The notes under the pieces are model-generated. The model saw nothing but the letters and a program-made list of their open reading frames with translations. It made no database searches and was not told the DNA's origin. A DNA stretch of 64,000 bases, taken from Labrys monachus (lineage in GTDB: Bacteria; Pseudomonadota; Alphaproteobacteria; Rhizobiales; Labraceae). Below, piece after piece: positions 18,136 through 27,251 of this stretch (positions are counted from its first letter, which is position 1; the number at the start of each line of letters is the position of its first letter). Both the position numbers and the translations under genes were made by a program. Location: NCBI RefSeq assembly GCF_030814655.1, contig NZ_JAUSVK010000001.1, positions 6,703,001-6,767,000 on the forward strand, in the 5' to 3' direction.

Positions 18136-19092
18136 ATGACCGATCTCACTCTGCTCGGCGATATCGGCGGCACCAACAGCCGTTTTGCCCTGGTCAACAA
18201 GGGACGGACCGACTACCGCCACGAGCGGCATTACGAGAATGCCGGCTTCCCCTCGTTCCAGGACGCCATCGAATCCTACGTCGCCGAGATCGGCGAGCGG
18301 CCGACGGCGGGCGTCGTCGCCATCGCCGGCCCGGTGGCCGGCGACATGGTCGGACCGACCAACCTGCAGCGCTGGCTGTTCAACCCGCCGACGCTGGCGG
18401 CGGCACTGCGCTTCGTCAGGCTCGACGTCATCAACGATTTCGAGGCCGTCGCCCACGCTTTGCCGCATCTGGCCGAGAGCGACACCCGGACGATCGGCGA
18501 GGTGCCGGCCTACAGCGCCGGCGGCAACATGGCGGTCCTCGGCCCGGGCACCGGCCTCGGCGTCGGCGCTCTCGTCAGGGGCGGCTCGCGCTGGGTGGCG
18601 GTGCCGTCCGAGGGCGGCCATGCCGAGATCGGCGCCCCCTCGCGCGAGGCGTGGAGCCGGGCGCATGAGTTCATCCGCCGGCGCATCGGCCGCGTCTCCG
18701 GCGAGCATGTCCTGTCCGGGCCCGGCCTGCAGCGCATCGACGGCGCGCTCAATGCGCTGGCCGGCCATCCGGCCGAGCGCAGTGCCGCCGAGATCGGCAC
18801 CGCGGCGGTCGCTGGGACGGATGCGATCGCCCTCGAGGCGGTGCATCTGTTCTTCGACTATCTCGCGCGCTTTTCCGGCGACGTCGCGCTGATGTTCGCG
18901 GCCAAGGGCGGCGTGTTCCTCTATGGCGGCGTGGTGCAGAAGCTTTCCGGCCTCATGGACCAGGCGGCGTTCCGCGCCGCCTTCGAGGCCAAGAGCCCGC
19001 TGGAGAAGTTCCTGTCGCAGATCCCGACGCGGCTGATCACCCACCCCACGCCGGGCCTCATCGGCTGCGCCGCGGTCGCCTCGCATTGGTGA
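18136..19092 (+). CDS. glk: Glucokinase
   Basis: 318 residues of the bacterial Glk family. The phosphate loop is 'LLGDIGGTNSRFAL', followed by 'INDFEAVAHALP', 'VLGPGTGLGVGALV' and 'VPSEGGHAEIGAP', which carry the ATP and glucose-binding residues. It phosphorylates glucose to glucose-6-phosphate in the cytoplasm. The ATG at 18136 is preceded by GGGAAAG; the longer reading from 18067 runs through the family C repeat and is rejected. Confidence 0.95.
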   Translation: MTDLTLLGDIGGTNSRFALVNKGRTDYRHERHYENAGFPSFQDAIESYVAEIGERPTAGVVAIAGPVAGDMVGPTNLQRWLFNPPTLAAALRFVRLDVINDFEAVAHALPHLAESDTRTIGEVPAYSAGGNMAVLGPGTGLGVGALVRGGSRWVAVPSEGGHAEIGAPSREAWSRAHEFIRRRIGRVSGEHVLSGPGLQRIDGALNALAGHPAERSAAEIGTAAVAGTDAIALEAVHLFFDYLARFSGDVALMFAAKGGVFLYGGVVQKLSGLMDQAAFRAAFEAKSPLEKFLSQIPTRLITHPTPGLIGCAAVASHW

Positions 19093-19099
19093 CGGGCGG

Positions 19100-19440
19100 G
19101 CGTCGCGGCAGGATGGAGAGGCCGCCATCTCGCCGCCCCATGATGAAGCGCGACGCCTCCAGCCCTTCTCCCCGCTGGCGGGGAGACGGGAAGATGAGGG
19201 GCTGCGCAACTGCATAAGGCCGATGGCGTCGGCTCCGCTCCTCACCTCTATCCTGTCCCCGCTCTGCGGGCGAGGGGACATCGGCGTCGCGGCAGGATGG
19301 AGAGGCCCCCCTCTCGCCGCCCCATGTTGAAGCGCGACGCTGCCAGCCCTTCTCCCCGCTGGCGCGGAGAAGGGGAGGATGAGGGGCCGCGCAACTGCCG
19401 TCTCGCCGCCCGACGAGACGCCCCGCCAGGACGGCGCCCG
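19100..19440. repeat. Family A dispersed repeat, copy 1, filling the glk/MFS convergent gap
   Basis: This 355-bp gap between convergent genes holds no gene. The block beginning 'GCGTCGCGGCAGGATGGAGA' (about 19110) recurs at about 19284. Each is followed by an 'AGCCCTTCTCCCCGCTGG' hairpin region, 'GATGAGGGG' and 'GCGCAACTG'. Between them is 'CTCACCTCTATCCTGTCCCC'. The same succession of blocks occurs at 52147-52411, again between convergent genes. The hairpins could serve as bidirectional terminators. Confidence 0.8.
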
Positions 19441-19446
19441 CCTTCG

Positions 19447-20637
19447 TCACGCGCGCTCGACCGTCTCGATGGGGCTAGCCCGCCGGTCCCGCCCGGGGCT
19501 GCGCAGCACGCGCAGCAGGATGAACGCGGCCATGGCGAGGTGGATGCCGGCATTGTGCAGATAGAGCGCGGAATCGCCGAGAAATTTCATGGCATAATAG
19601 GCGCTGACCGGGCCGAGCATGGCGCCGAGGCAATAGATGAACAGCAGGGCGGCGGCGACGCCGACCGCGTTCTCCCGCCCCGTCAGGTCGTTGGTATAGG
19701 CGGAACTGACATAATACTGGGTGGAGATGATGCCGCCCATGATGAAGCCGACGACGATGAAGGGCCAGCCCAGCAAGCGCGGGCCGGCCCAGTAGACGCC
19801 GATCTCGAACAGCGCGGTCAGCAGCGCCAGGCCGGTCAGCACCAGGCGGCGGTCGAAGGCGTCCGAGATCCTGCCGACCGGGAACTGGAACGCGGCCGAG
19901 CCGATGGTGATGGCGGTGACGAGCGTGCCGGTGGCGATGCCGGACATGCCGAGCTTGGTGGCGTAGACCGGCGTCAGCGACCAGAACGGCCCGTTGGCGA
20001 AGCCGATCAGCCCGGCGCAGACGAAGCCCACCGGCGTGGTGCGCAGCAGCCAGGGCAGGCGCATGCCGGCCCGCTTGGCTCCCGGCATCGGCGCATCGTC
20101 CCGCGCCAGCAGCAGCGGCGCGAGGAAGACCGCGACGCAGGCCGCGGCAAGGCCGAAGATGGTGAAGGCGCGCACGTCGCCGAGGCGCATGAACTGGTTG
20201 CCGACCGCCCAGCCGGCATATTGCGTGATGCTGTAGAGGCCGAGCAGGCGCCCGCGGACGCGGTTCTCCGCCTTGCCCTGCAGATAGCTTTCGACGATGG
20301 CGTAGATGCCGGAGAGGCAGAAGCCGCGCAGGAAGCCGATGGCGATCCAGGCATGCGGCTCGACGAAGGCGCCGGCCGCCGTGATCATCAGGGCGCCGCC
20401 GGCGGACGAGAAGCCGAAGGCCTTGATGTGCCCGAGGCGATGCACGAGGCGCGGCGTCAGCATGGCGCCGGCCAGCATGCCGCCGAAATAGGCCGAGCCC
20501 ATCAGGCTGATGTCGAGAGCCGGGAAATGCTCCAGTTCGGCCCGCACCGGCAGCAGGGTGGTGAGGACGCCGTTGCCGGCAAGGACGCCGAAGACGGCGA
20601 CGAGCAGCGCGGCGATCGAGGCATAGGAGGAACGCAA
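19447..20637 (-). CDS. MFS transporter (YcaD-like)
   Basis: 396 residues with about twelve membrane helices and no large soluble domain. 'GMLAGAMLTPRLVHRLGHIKAF' and 'FLRGFCLSGIYAIVESYLQG' resemble the YcaD-type MFS subgroup. The substrate is not readable. The reading frame is open much further upstream, but the family N-terminus is 'LRSSYASIAALLVAVFGVLAG', which points to the TTG at 20637. The start has no strong ribosome-binding site and is uncertain. It follows a LysR gene on the same strand by 55 bp. Confidence 0.85.
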   Translation of the reverse strand: MRSSYASIAALLVAVFGVLAGNGVLTTLLPVRAELEHFPALDISLMGSAYFGGMLAGAMLTPRLVHRLGHIKAFGFSSAGGALMITAAGAFVEPHAWIAIGFLRGFCLSGIYAIVESYLQGKAENRVRGRLLGLYSITQYAGWAVGNQFMRLGDVRAFTIFGLAAACVAVFLAPLLLARDDAPMPGAKRAGMRLPWLLRTTPVGFVCAGLIGFANGPFWSLTPVYATKLGMSGIATGTLVTAITIGSAAFQFPVGRISDAFDRRLVLTGLALLTALFEIGVYWAGPRLLGWPFIVVGFIMGGIISTQYYVSSAYTNDLTGRENAVGVAAALLFIYCLGAMLGPVSAYYAMKFLGDSALYLHNAGIHLAMAAFILLRVLRSPGRDRRASPIETVERA

Positions 20638-20692
20638 GGTCCGGACTCGGCAAGGGGAGGAAACAACGGGGTGGGAGGCGGAGCGCGCCCGC

Positions 20693-21667
20693 TCACGCGG
20701 GAAGGCGGGATTCGACCCTCCCGGGCATATGCGAGAAGCTGCGGATGAGCCAGGAGCGGAACAAGGCGATCTCGGGGCGGTCGAGATCGTCGGGATGGAT
20801 GGAGAGGTAATAGCCGTAGCCGTCGTCGACATGGATGTCGTAGGGCCTGACCAGCCGTCCGGAGCGCATCTCGTCCTCGAACAGCACCGGGTCGACCAGC
20901 GCCAGGCCCTCGCCCGACAGGGCGTATTGCACCGCCAGCTGCGCGGTATCGAAGACCAGGCCGCGGTCGAGATCGCCCGGCGCGATGACGCCCTGGAGGG
21001 TGTGGCCGGAGAAGGTCTGGGCGGCGCGCGCGAAATTCTCCCACAGGAAGGAGGGCGGCCGGCCGTCGAGTTTCACATGAAGCAGATCGTTGGCGGCCAG
21101 GAAGGAGGCGACGTCGAGGCCCTTGCCCCGCTCGGCCACGGCGGGGTGGCACAGGATGGTCAGGCGCACCATCCACAGCAGGTCGAGCACCTGGGACGCC
21201 ACGCGCGGCGGCGAGTAGACGACGGCGATATCGGCCTCGCGCTCGGCATTGCCCGGCGTCGGGCGCGAATCGATGTCGAGCTTGAGATCGGGGAATTCGG
21301 CGCGGAAGCCGCGCAGGATCGGCACGACGAGACGCTGGGCGAAGGTGGTCGGCAGCAGGACGCGCAGCGAGCGGCGCGGTTCGCCCCGCTCGCGCATGAT
21401 CTCCTCCAGCGTGGTGTCGATGCGCTCGAAGGCCTTCTCCACCACCGGCAGCAGGCGGCGGCCGGCGTCGGTGAGAGAGGGCTGCGGGGGCTTGCGGTCG
21501 AACAGGGGAACGCCGAGGAAATCCTCCAGGCCGATGACGTGGCGGCTCACGGCGCTCTGCGACACCAGCAGGCTCTGGGCGGCGCCGGTGAAGCTGCCCT
21601 GGCGTCCGACGGCCTCGAAGGCCCTCAATGCGTTCAGCGGCAGCCAGCGCCTGTCCATCGCGTCCAA
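20693..21667 (-). CDS. LysR family transcriptional regulator (GcvA-like)
   Basis: 324 residues. The N-terminal winged helix ('LPLNALRAFEAVGRQGSFTGAAQSLLVSQSAVSRHV', about 10-65) is of the GcvA/AmpR type. The C-terminal effector-binding domain spans about 95-310. Likely activator of the downstream MFS gene or of the divergent DMT transporter; both are inference from context. The start may alternatively be the ATG three codons later. Confidence 0.9.
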   Translation of the reverse strand: MDAMDRRWLPLNALRAFEAVGRQGSFTGAAQSLLVSQSAVSRHVIGLEDFLGVPLFDRKPPQPSLTDAGRRLLPVVEKAFERIDTTLEEIMRERGEPRRSLRVLLPTTFAQRLVVPILRGFRAEFPDLKLDIDSRPTPGNAEREADIAVVYSPPRVASQVLDLLWMVRLTILCHPAVAERGKGLDVASFLAANDLLHVKLDGRPPSFLWENFARAAQTFSGHTLQGVIAPGDLDRGLVFDTAQLAVQYALSGEGLALVDPVLFEDEMRSGRLVRPYDIHVDDGYGYYLSIHPDDLDRPEIALFRSWLIRSFSHMPGRVESRLPA

Positions 21668-21902
21668 ATCCGTTCCGTCGCCGCGGCCGGTCGCGCCGCG
21701 TTCGCTGCATCATCCAGGGCCGGCCCGCCCGTCCTGTCTCGAACGCGACGCAGACGTGACGCCTGGATGCAAATCCCCGTCGTGCGGGGGAGTAGGGATG
21801 AGAGGCGCCGGCGTTTCCCGGCCGCCGCCTCGTTTTCGACCATTGCCCGCTGCACCATAACCTTTTCCGGCGGCTCCCGTCGCCGCCCTTGTCCCGCTTT
21901 TC

Positions 21903-22799
21903 ATGCCCGCGCTCCCGCCTTCCACAGAACCAAGGCCGCTGACCGGCATCGCCCTCGCCGCGGCCGGCTATTGCCTGTTCTCCATCCAGGACGCGACGGT
22001 CAAATGGCTGGTCGAGACCTATGAGGTGCCGCAGATCCTGTTCCTGCGCAGCGTCACCATCGTGGCGGTGGCCATGCTCATCGCGCAGCGCCAGGGCCAG
22101 CCGCCGATCTGGCGCAGCCGCAACAAGGGGAGCCTCGCCATCCGGGCGCTGCTGCTGCTGGTCGCCTGGTTCAGCTATTATTCCGCCTCGCGCTATCTCG
22201 GCCTCGCCGACCTGACGACGATGTATTTCGGCGCGCCGGTGATGGGCGTGGTGCTTTCGATGCTGATCCTGAAGGAGAGGGTCAATGTCGTGCGCTGGCT
22301 GGCGGTGATCGCCGGCTTCGTCGGCGTCGTCGTGGCCGCCGATCCCTCGGGACGGGTTGACCTGGTCCCCACCGTCATGGTGCTTTTCGCCGCCCTGTGC
22401 TGGGCGTGGAGCACGGTGCTGATCCGCCTGATCAACCGCAGCGAGAGCACCGCCAACCAGATGATCGTGACCTCCGGGCTGTTCGTCGTCGTGTGCGGCG
22501 CCATGCTGCCCTTCCTGTGGAAGACGCCGGACCTCACGGGCTGGGGCCTGATGCTCGGCCTCGGCCTCACCAGCGGCATCGCGCAATATCTGCTCTATGA
22601 GGGCTATCGCCATGCGCCGGCCTCGGCCATCGCGCCGGTGGAATATACCGGCCTCGTCTGGGCCTTCATCTACGGCTATGCGATCTGGGGCGACATTCCC
22701 AAGCCGCATGTGTTCGCCGGCGCCTTCCTCATCGCCTGCGCCAGCCTCGGCCTGGTGCTGTGGGAGGCGCGCAGCGCGAGAAGGCTGCGCGCGGCGTAA
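21903..22799 (+). CDS. DMT superfamily transporter (EamA repeats)
   Basis: 298 residues, ten predicted membrane helices in two EamA repeats ('AAAGYCLFSIQDATVKWL' and 'MVLFAALCWAWSTVLIRLIN'). Members export metabolites; the substrate is unknown. The 235-bp divergent region to the LysR gene holds no other gene and is the likely control region. The stop is followed within 4 bp by a family B repeat. Confidence 0.88.
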   Translation: MPALPPSTEPRPLTGIALAAAGYCLFSIQDATVKWLVETYEVPQILFLRSVTIVAVAMLIAQRQGQPPIWRSRNKGSLAIRALLLLVAWFSYYSASRYLGLADLTTMYFGAPVMGVVLSMLILKERVNVVRWLAVIAGFVGVVVAADPSGRVDLVPTVMVLFAALCWAWSTVLIRLINRSESTANQMIVTSGLFVVVCGAMLPFLWKTPDLTGWGLMLGLGLTSGIAQYLLYEGYRHAPASAIAPVEYTGLVWAFIYGYAIWGDIPKPHVFAGAFLIACASLGLVLWEARSARRLRAA

Positions 22800-22802
22800 C
22801 CT

Positions 22803-22913
22803 CCTGGGAGCGCAGGCTTCCAGCCCGCATCTTCCTGAAGCGTCGAGGTTCCAAGAGCAGGCTGGAAGCCTGCGGTCCCAGGCAAGAGCAGGCTGGAAGC
22901 CTGCCGTTCCGGG
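22803..22913. repeat. Family B REP-like hairpin, copy 1
   Basis: Arms 'GCGCAGGCTTCCAGCC' and 'AGGCTGGAAGCCTGCGGT' form a long inverted repeat around a loop containing 'TTCCTGAAGCG...GGTTCC'. A second right arm follows ('GCAGGCTGGAAGCCTGCC'). It sits between convergent genes. Related copies are at 31339, 32009, 33916, 36151 and 60307. Confidence 0.85.
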
Positions 22914-22948
22914 AAAGTCACCTCGGTCAGGGGCCTGCGCCGGCGATC

Positions 22949-24058
22949 CTACCCGATCCGCGTCCTCGCCAGCATGTCCTCGTCGGGCTCGTAGCCGAGC
23001 CCCGGCGTGTCGGAAAGCGTGATCATGCCGTCCGGGCCGACTTCGAGCGGCTGGCGCATCATGAAGTCGCGGCGCGGCAGGCTCCATTCCGGCGGATCAT
23101 AGGGAAATTCGATGAAGGGCGCATCGGCGAGGCCGGCGGTGAGGTGGCAATTGGCGGTCACGCCCATGCCGTTGGTCCAGGTATGGGGCGTGAAGACCAG
23201 GTTGTTCTCCTGCGCCATCGCCGCGATGCGGCGCAGCCCGGTGATGCCGCCGACGAGGGCGGCGTCAGGCTGCAGCACGTCGAGGCAGCCGTCGCGGATG
23301 AGGTCGCGGAACTCGTAGAGCTCGCGCGTCATCTCGCCGCCGGCGATGCGCACGTCGACCATCTCGCGCAGGCGGCGCATGCCCTCGCGGTCGGAGCGGT
23401 GCAGCGGCTCCTCCATCCAGTAGACCCCCAGCCTTTCGAGCTCGCGGGCCACCGGCACGGCATCCTTGAGCGACCAGGGCGCATAGGCGTCCCACGACAT
23501 GCGCCAGCCCTGGTTGCAGTCGACCATCAGCTCCAGCCGGGTGCCGACCCGGGCGCGCACCGCTTCCAGCGCCTTGATGTCGGCCCGCCAGTCGCCGCGG
23601 TGGAAGCGGATCTTCAGCGCCTTGAATCCCGCGGCGAGATAGGCCTCGGCCGCCTCGGCGAGCTGGCCGGGATTGCGCAGCGTGCCGGAGGAAGCATAGG
23701 CGGCCACCTTGTTGGACAGGCCGCCGAGCAGCTTCCACACCGGCTGGCCGGTGATCTTGCCGGCGAGATCCCACAGCGCCAGGTCGAGCGGCCAGCAGCG
23801 GCCGTAATGGAACTGGATGTTGGAGAGGATGCGGTAATGGCGCTCGATCGCCATCGGATCCTCGCCGATGAAGAAGCGCTCATGGCCGGCAAAGCCGCTC
23901 ATGGTGTCGCCCGAGCCGATGCCGGTGAGGCCTTCGTCGGTGGTGACGCGCACGAGGGTCGCGTCGAAGCTGACGCGCGGCTGCGAATCCCAGCTGGCAT
24001 GGAAGGGCGGGTCGAGCGGCAGGCGGTGATGGGTGATCTCGATGCCGGTGATCTTCAT
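22949..24058 (-). CDS. Enolase-superfamily enzyme (mandelate racemase/muconate lactonizing type)
   Basis: 369 residues. The capping domain (1-125) is followed by a TIM barrel. Metal ligands are D180 ('MVDCNQGW'), a Glu in 'MEEP' (216-217) and E242 ('GGEM'). H292 ('FTPHTWTNGMG') is the general-acid/base His typical of the mandelate racemase subgroup. At the second-strand catalytic position the usual K-x-K reads K149-I-R151. Likely an acid-sugar dehydratase or a racemase; the substrate is unknown. The start at 24058 gives the family N-terminus. It is last in a run with an aldehyde dehydrogenase and an iron-type alcohol dehydrogenase. Confidence 0.88.
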   Translation of the reverse strand: MKITGIEITHHRLPLDPPFHASWDSQPRVSFDATLVRVTTDEGLTGIGSGDTMSGFAGHERFFIGEDPMAIERHYRILSNIQFHYGRCWPLDLALWDLAGKITGQPVWKLLGGLSNKVAAYASSGTLRNPGQLAEAAEAYLAAGFKALKIRFHRGDWRADIKALEAVRARVGTRLELMVDCNQGWRMSWDAYAPWSLKDAVPVARELERLGVYWMEEPLHRSDREGMRRLREMVDVRIAGGEMTRELYEFRDLIRDGCLDVLQPDAALVGGITGLRRIAAMAQENNLVFTPHTWTNGMGVTANCHLTAGLADAPFIEFPYDPPEWSLPRRDFMMRQPLEVGPDGMITLSDTPGLGYEPDEDMLARTRIG

Positions 24059-24161
24059 CCGGGTGCGCGGACGTCCCGTCCGCCTCCTCTGCAAGCGTTG
24101 CGTTTCCAGATGCGGACAGGCGGCATGGCAAGCCATGCGCCGGGATGTCCGCGCACCCGGG
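24059..24161. repeat. Family C hairpin repeat, copy 2
   Basis: Begins 'GGGTGCGCGGACGTCCCGTC' and ends 'GGGATGTCCGCGCACCC'. The outer inverted repeat GGGTGCGCGGACGTCCC/GGGATGTCCGCGCACCC is almost perfect, and 'CATGGCAAGCCATG' is a smaller hairpin inside. It fills the gap between the aldehyde dehydrogenase stop and the start of the enolase-superfamily gene, so it would sit within an operon transcript. Confidence 0.8.
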
Positions 24162-24162
24162 A

Positions 24163-25665
24163 TCAGGCGTAGGCCGTCCACACCGTCTTGAAGTCCATGT
24201 ATTTCTCGATGGCATGGGGCGAGCGGTCGCGGCCGAAGCCCGATTGCCGGAAGCCGCCGAAGGGCGTGGCGAGGGACGACTTGTCGAAGCAGTTCACCCA
24301 CACCGTGCCGGCACGCAATTCGCACGTGAAGCGGTGGGCGGCGTTCATGTCCTTCGTCCAGACCGCGGCGGCGAGCCCGTAGATCGAATCATTGGCGATC
24401 CTCAGCGCCTCGGGCTCGGCTTCGAACGTGGTGACCACCACGACGGGGCCGAAGATCTCCTCCCGGGCGACGCGGTGATGCGGCTCGACCCGGTCGAGGA
24501 TGGTGGCCTCGACGTAGAAGCCGCCGGTCTCCTCCATCACGCGCCGGCCGCCAGATGCGATGACGGCGCCTTCCCCGGTGCCGATGCCGATATAGCCGAG
24601 CACGCGCTCCATATGCCCCTTCTCGATCAGCGCGCCCATCTGGGCGGTGGGGTCGAGCGGATGGCCGAGGGGGATCTGGCTGTCGGCGACGGCGGCGATC
24701 TTCTCGATGAGCGCATCCTTCACCGAGGCGTGGACGACGACACGCGAGCCGGCATGGCAGGTCTCGCCCTGGTTGTAGTAGATGCCCCAGGCGATGCCGG
24801 CGGCGGCGGCGTCGAGATCGGCGTCCGCCAGCACGACATGCGGGCTCTTGCCGCCGCATTCGAGCGCGACGCGCTTCATGTTGCTCTGGCCGGCATAGGT
24901 CATCATCAGCTTGCCGACCTCGGTCGAGCCGGTGAACGAGATCATGTCGACGTCGCCGTGGAGGGCGAGCGGCTTGCCGGCCTTTTCGCCGAAGCCCGGC
25001 ACGACGTTGAAGACGCCGTCCGGCAGTCCCGCCCGGCTGGCGAGGGCGGCGAGGCGGATGGCCGAGAGCGGCGACTGCTCGGCCGGCTTCAGCACCACCG
25101 AATTGCCGGCGACGAGAGCTGGGCCGATCTTCCAGGCGGTGATGATCAGCGGATAGTTCCACGGCACGATGGCGCCGACGACGCCGAGCGCCTCCTTGCG
25201 GATGACGGCGAGATCGTCGGGCCCGGTGGGGGCGACCTCGTCGACCAGCTTGTCGGCGAATTCGGCGTAATACTGGATGCAGGCGGCGCAGAACGGCACG
25301 TCGACGGCGAGCGAATTGCCGATCACCTTGCCGACGTCGAGGGTCTCCAGCAGAGCGAGATGTTCGAGGTCGTCGCGGATCAGCTCGGCGAAGCGGAGCA
25401 GGATGCGCTTCTTTTCGGCCGGCGGCTGGCGGCGCCACCGTCCGTCCTCGAAGGCGGCCCGCGCCGCCTTCACCGCGGCGTCGATATCCTCGGCGCCGCA
25501 ATCGGCGACCTCGGCGATGACGCGTCCGTCGATCGGCGTGGCCTTGGCGAAGGTCTTGCCCGAGAGGGCGGAGACGGGCCGCCCGTCGATGAAGGCGCGG
25601 CCTTCGGGGTGGATCGCGGCGGCCTTCTTTTCCCAGTCGGCGCGGGTGGCGGCTTTGTCGAGCAT
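24163..25665 (-). CDS. NAD(P)-dependent aldehyde dehydrogenase
   Basis: 500 residues, standard ALDH length. 'VPWNYPLIITAWKIGPAL' and 'SFTGSTEVGK' form the cofactor site. The Glu base is in 'ALECGGKSPHVVLADAD', and the nucleophilic Cys is in 'NQGETCHAGSR'. Closest in style to PuuC/betaine-aldehyde-type enzymes that oxidise amino-aldehydes; the exact substrate is inferred from family only. AGGA precedes the ATG at 25665. It sits between the iron-type alcohol dehydrogenase and the enolase-superfamily gene on one strand. Confidence 0.92.
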   Translation of the reverse strand: MLDKAATRADWEKKAAAIHPEGRAFIDGRPVSALSGKTFAKATPIDGRVIAEVADCGAEDIDAAVKAARAAFEDGRWRRQPPAEKKRILLRFAELIRDDLEHLALLETLDVGKVIGNSLAVDVPFCAACIQYYAEFADKLVDEVAPTGPDDLAVIRKEALGVVGAIVPWNYPLIITAWKIGPALVAGNSVVLKPAEQSPLSAIRLAALASRAGLPDGVFNVVPGFGEKAGKPLALHGDVDMISFTGSTEVGKLMMTYAGQSNMKRVALECGGKSPHVVLADADLDAAAAGIAWGIYYNQGETCHAGSRVVVHASVKDALIEKIAAVADSQIPLGHPLDPTAQMGALIEKGHMERVLGYIGIGTGEGAVIASGGRRVMEETGGFYVEATILDRVEPHHRVAREEIFGPVVVVTTFEAEPEALRIANDSIYGLAAAVWTKDMNAAHRFTCELRAGTVWVNCFDKSSLATPFGGFRQSGFGRDRSPHAIEKYMDFKTVWTAYA

Positions 25666-25670
25666 GATGT

Positions 25671-25875
25671 GTTCCTGGGACCGCCGGCATCCTGCCGGCT
25701 CTTCGAAACGAAAGGCTTGTTGGAAGGGAAGAGCCAGCGGGACGCTCCTATGCGCTGACTTTGCCCGGTGAGGCGCGACGATGGAGGGGCGATCACCAGA
25801 TCGCCCCTCCTGGAAACGCCGAGCCTGCTGGGAAGGAAGAGGTCGATCGGTGATCGACCCTCCAATCGCGGTCCC
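25671..25875. repeat. Hairpin-rich spacer between alcohol and aldehyde dehydrogenase genes
   Basis: Two imperfect hairpin units fill this gap. The first has 'CCTGGGACCGCCGGCATCC' and a degenerate partner, like a decayed family B left arm. The second has 'GGAGGGGCGATCACCAGATC', whose GGGGCGAT/ATCGCCCC arms pair closely, followed by 'GATCGGTGATC'. No gene is visible. Assignment of the first unit to family B is tentative. Confidence 0.5.
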
Positions 25876-25880
25876 GAGGG

Positions 25881-27047
25881 TCAGGCCTGCGTCAGCACGC
25901 GCTCGGCGAAGACGAGCAGGTCCGAATCCTCGATGGTGCGCCGGTTCGAGCTCCGCATGGCGGCGTTCTCCGGCCGGGCCATCTGCTCGGCGAGCCGCTC
26001 GGGCGTCACGCCGGCGAATTCGTCGGCGAGCGAGACCTTGATGCCGACCGCGCGGACGAGCGCCTCGAACGCCGCCGGCAAGGCCGCGGCGGACGCGGCG
26101 CCCATCGCCCGGGCCGCAGCCTCGACGCGGCCGTCGTCGCCGGCGACGTTCCAGCCGAGCGTGGCGATCATGCCGAGCGCCACCGAGCGGCCGTGCTGGA
26201 CCGGCCGCAGCGAGGCGAGGGCGTGGCCGATATTGTGGGCGACGGCGGTGCCGCCATTGTCGATGGCGACGCCCGCCAGCGCGGCGGCGCGCTGCAGGCC
26301 CTCGCGGGCGACGAGATCCCGTCCGTCCTCCACCGCCTGCCGCAGATGGGCCGAGGCGAGGCGGATCGCCTCATGGGCGAACACGTTGTTGGCGGCGGTG
26401 GCATTGCCGTTGGTCGCCGCCTCCAGCGCATGCACCAGCGCGTCGATGCCGGTGAAGGCGGTCAGCACCGGCGGCAGCGACAGCGTCGTCTCGGGATCGA
26501 GGATGACCTCGTCGGCCTTGAGCTCCTCGCCCCACAGCCAGACCTTGGCCTTGTCGGCCCGGGTCAGGATGGCGGTGCGCGTCAGTTCCGAGCCGGTGCC
26601 GGCGGTGGTGGGGATGACGAGGGAAGCGAGGCGCTTGCGCGGGAAGGGCCGCTTGCACAGCTCGTAGTCGACCGCCGAGCGCCGCGCCGTGGCGGCGGTG
26701 GTCGAGATCGCCGCCACCACCTTGCCGAGGTCGAGCGCCGAGCCGCCGCCGAGCGAGACCACGGCCTTGGCCTTGGTGCGCCGGGCCTGGGAGGCGGCGG
26801 CATCGGCGGCGGCCACGGTCGGATCGCCGCCGAACTCGGAGAAGACGGAAACGCCGAGCCCGGCCTTCTTCAGCGAGGCCTCGACGTCCTCGATGAGGCC
26901 GGTGGCCTTGAGGCCCGGGTCGGCCACCAGCAGGACCTGGGCGCCGGCGCCCAGCCGGGCTGCTGCGAGTTCGCCGGCGAGCTCGCGCGCGCCGGCGCCG
27001 CCGGTGATGCGCGGCATATGCGCCAATTGATAACGGGCCATGGACAT
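25881..27047 (-). CDS. Iron-containing alcohol dehydrogenase
   Basis: 388 residues. The Rossmann-like N-terminal domain shows 'VVSLGGGSALDLGKVVAA', the nucleotide-binding loop of group III ADHs. The C-terminal helical domain carries the metal ligands in 'GIDALVHALEAATN' and 'HNIGHALASLRPVQHG'. It oxidises an alcohol or reduces an aldehyde with NAD(P). The start may be ATG 27047 or the in-frame ATG two codons later, which has GAGA at 7 nt. It leads the ADH-ALDH-enolase-superfamily run and is divergent from the second MttB gene. Confidence 0.9.
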   Translation of the reverse strand: MSMARYQLAHMPRITGGAGARELAGELAAARLGAGAQVLLVADPGLKATGLIEDVEASLKKAGLGVSVFSEFGGDPTVAAADAAASQARRTKAKAVVSLGGGSALDLGKVVAAISTTAATARRSAVDYELCKRPFPRKRLASLVIPTTAGTGSELTRTAILTRADKAKVWLWGEELKADEVILDPETTLSLPPVLTAFTGIDALVHALEAATNGNATAANNVFAHEAIRLASAHLRQAVEDGRDLVAREGLQRAAALAGVAIDNGGTAVAHNIGHALASLRPVQHGRSVALGMIATLGWNVAGDDGRVEAAARAMGAASAAALPAAFEALVRAVGIKVSLADEFAGVTPERLAEQMARPENAAMRSSNRRTIEDSDLLVFAERVLTQA

Positions 27048-27251
27048 TCTCGGGAAAGGGGCGGTTCGGATCGGCGCGCCGAGGATCGGATCGGTTCGCC
27101 GAAGCCGGTGTCGCCGGACATTAGCCGGGCCCTCGGGGCGTCGTGTGCGCCTTTATTCGATGAGGCGATCCAAAAAACCGATATGGCCCTTTGGGCCGTG
27201 ACGGCAGGCGGGAGCGCGCGCTAGGGTCGGCGCTGCAAAGGAACCGCCGCC

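Noticed and set aside
20502-23087. An 861-codon open frame on the minus strand
   Set aside because: It overlaps the LysR gene out of frame, the DMT gene antisense and a family B repeat. No known domain is seen in it.
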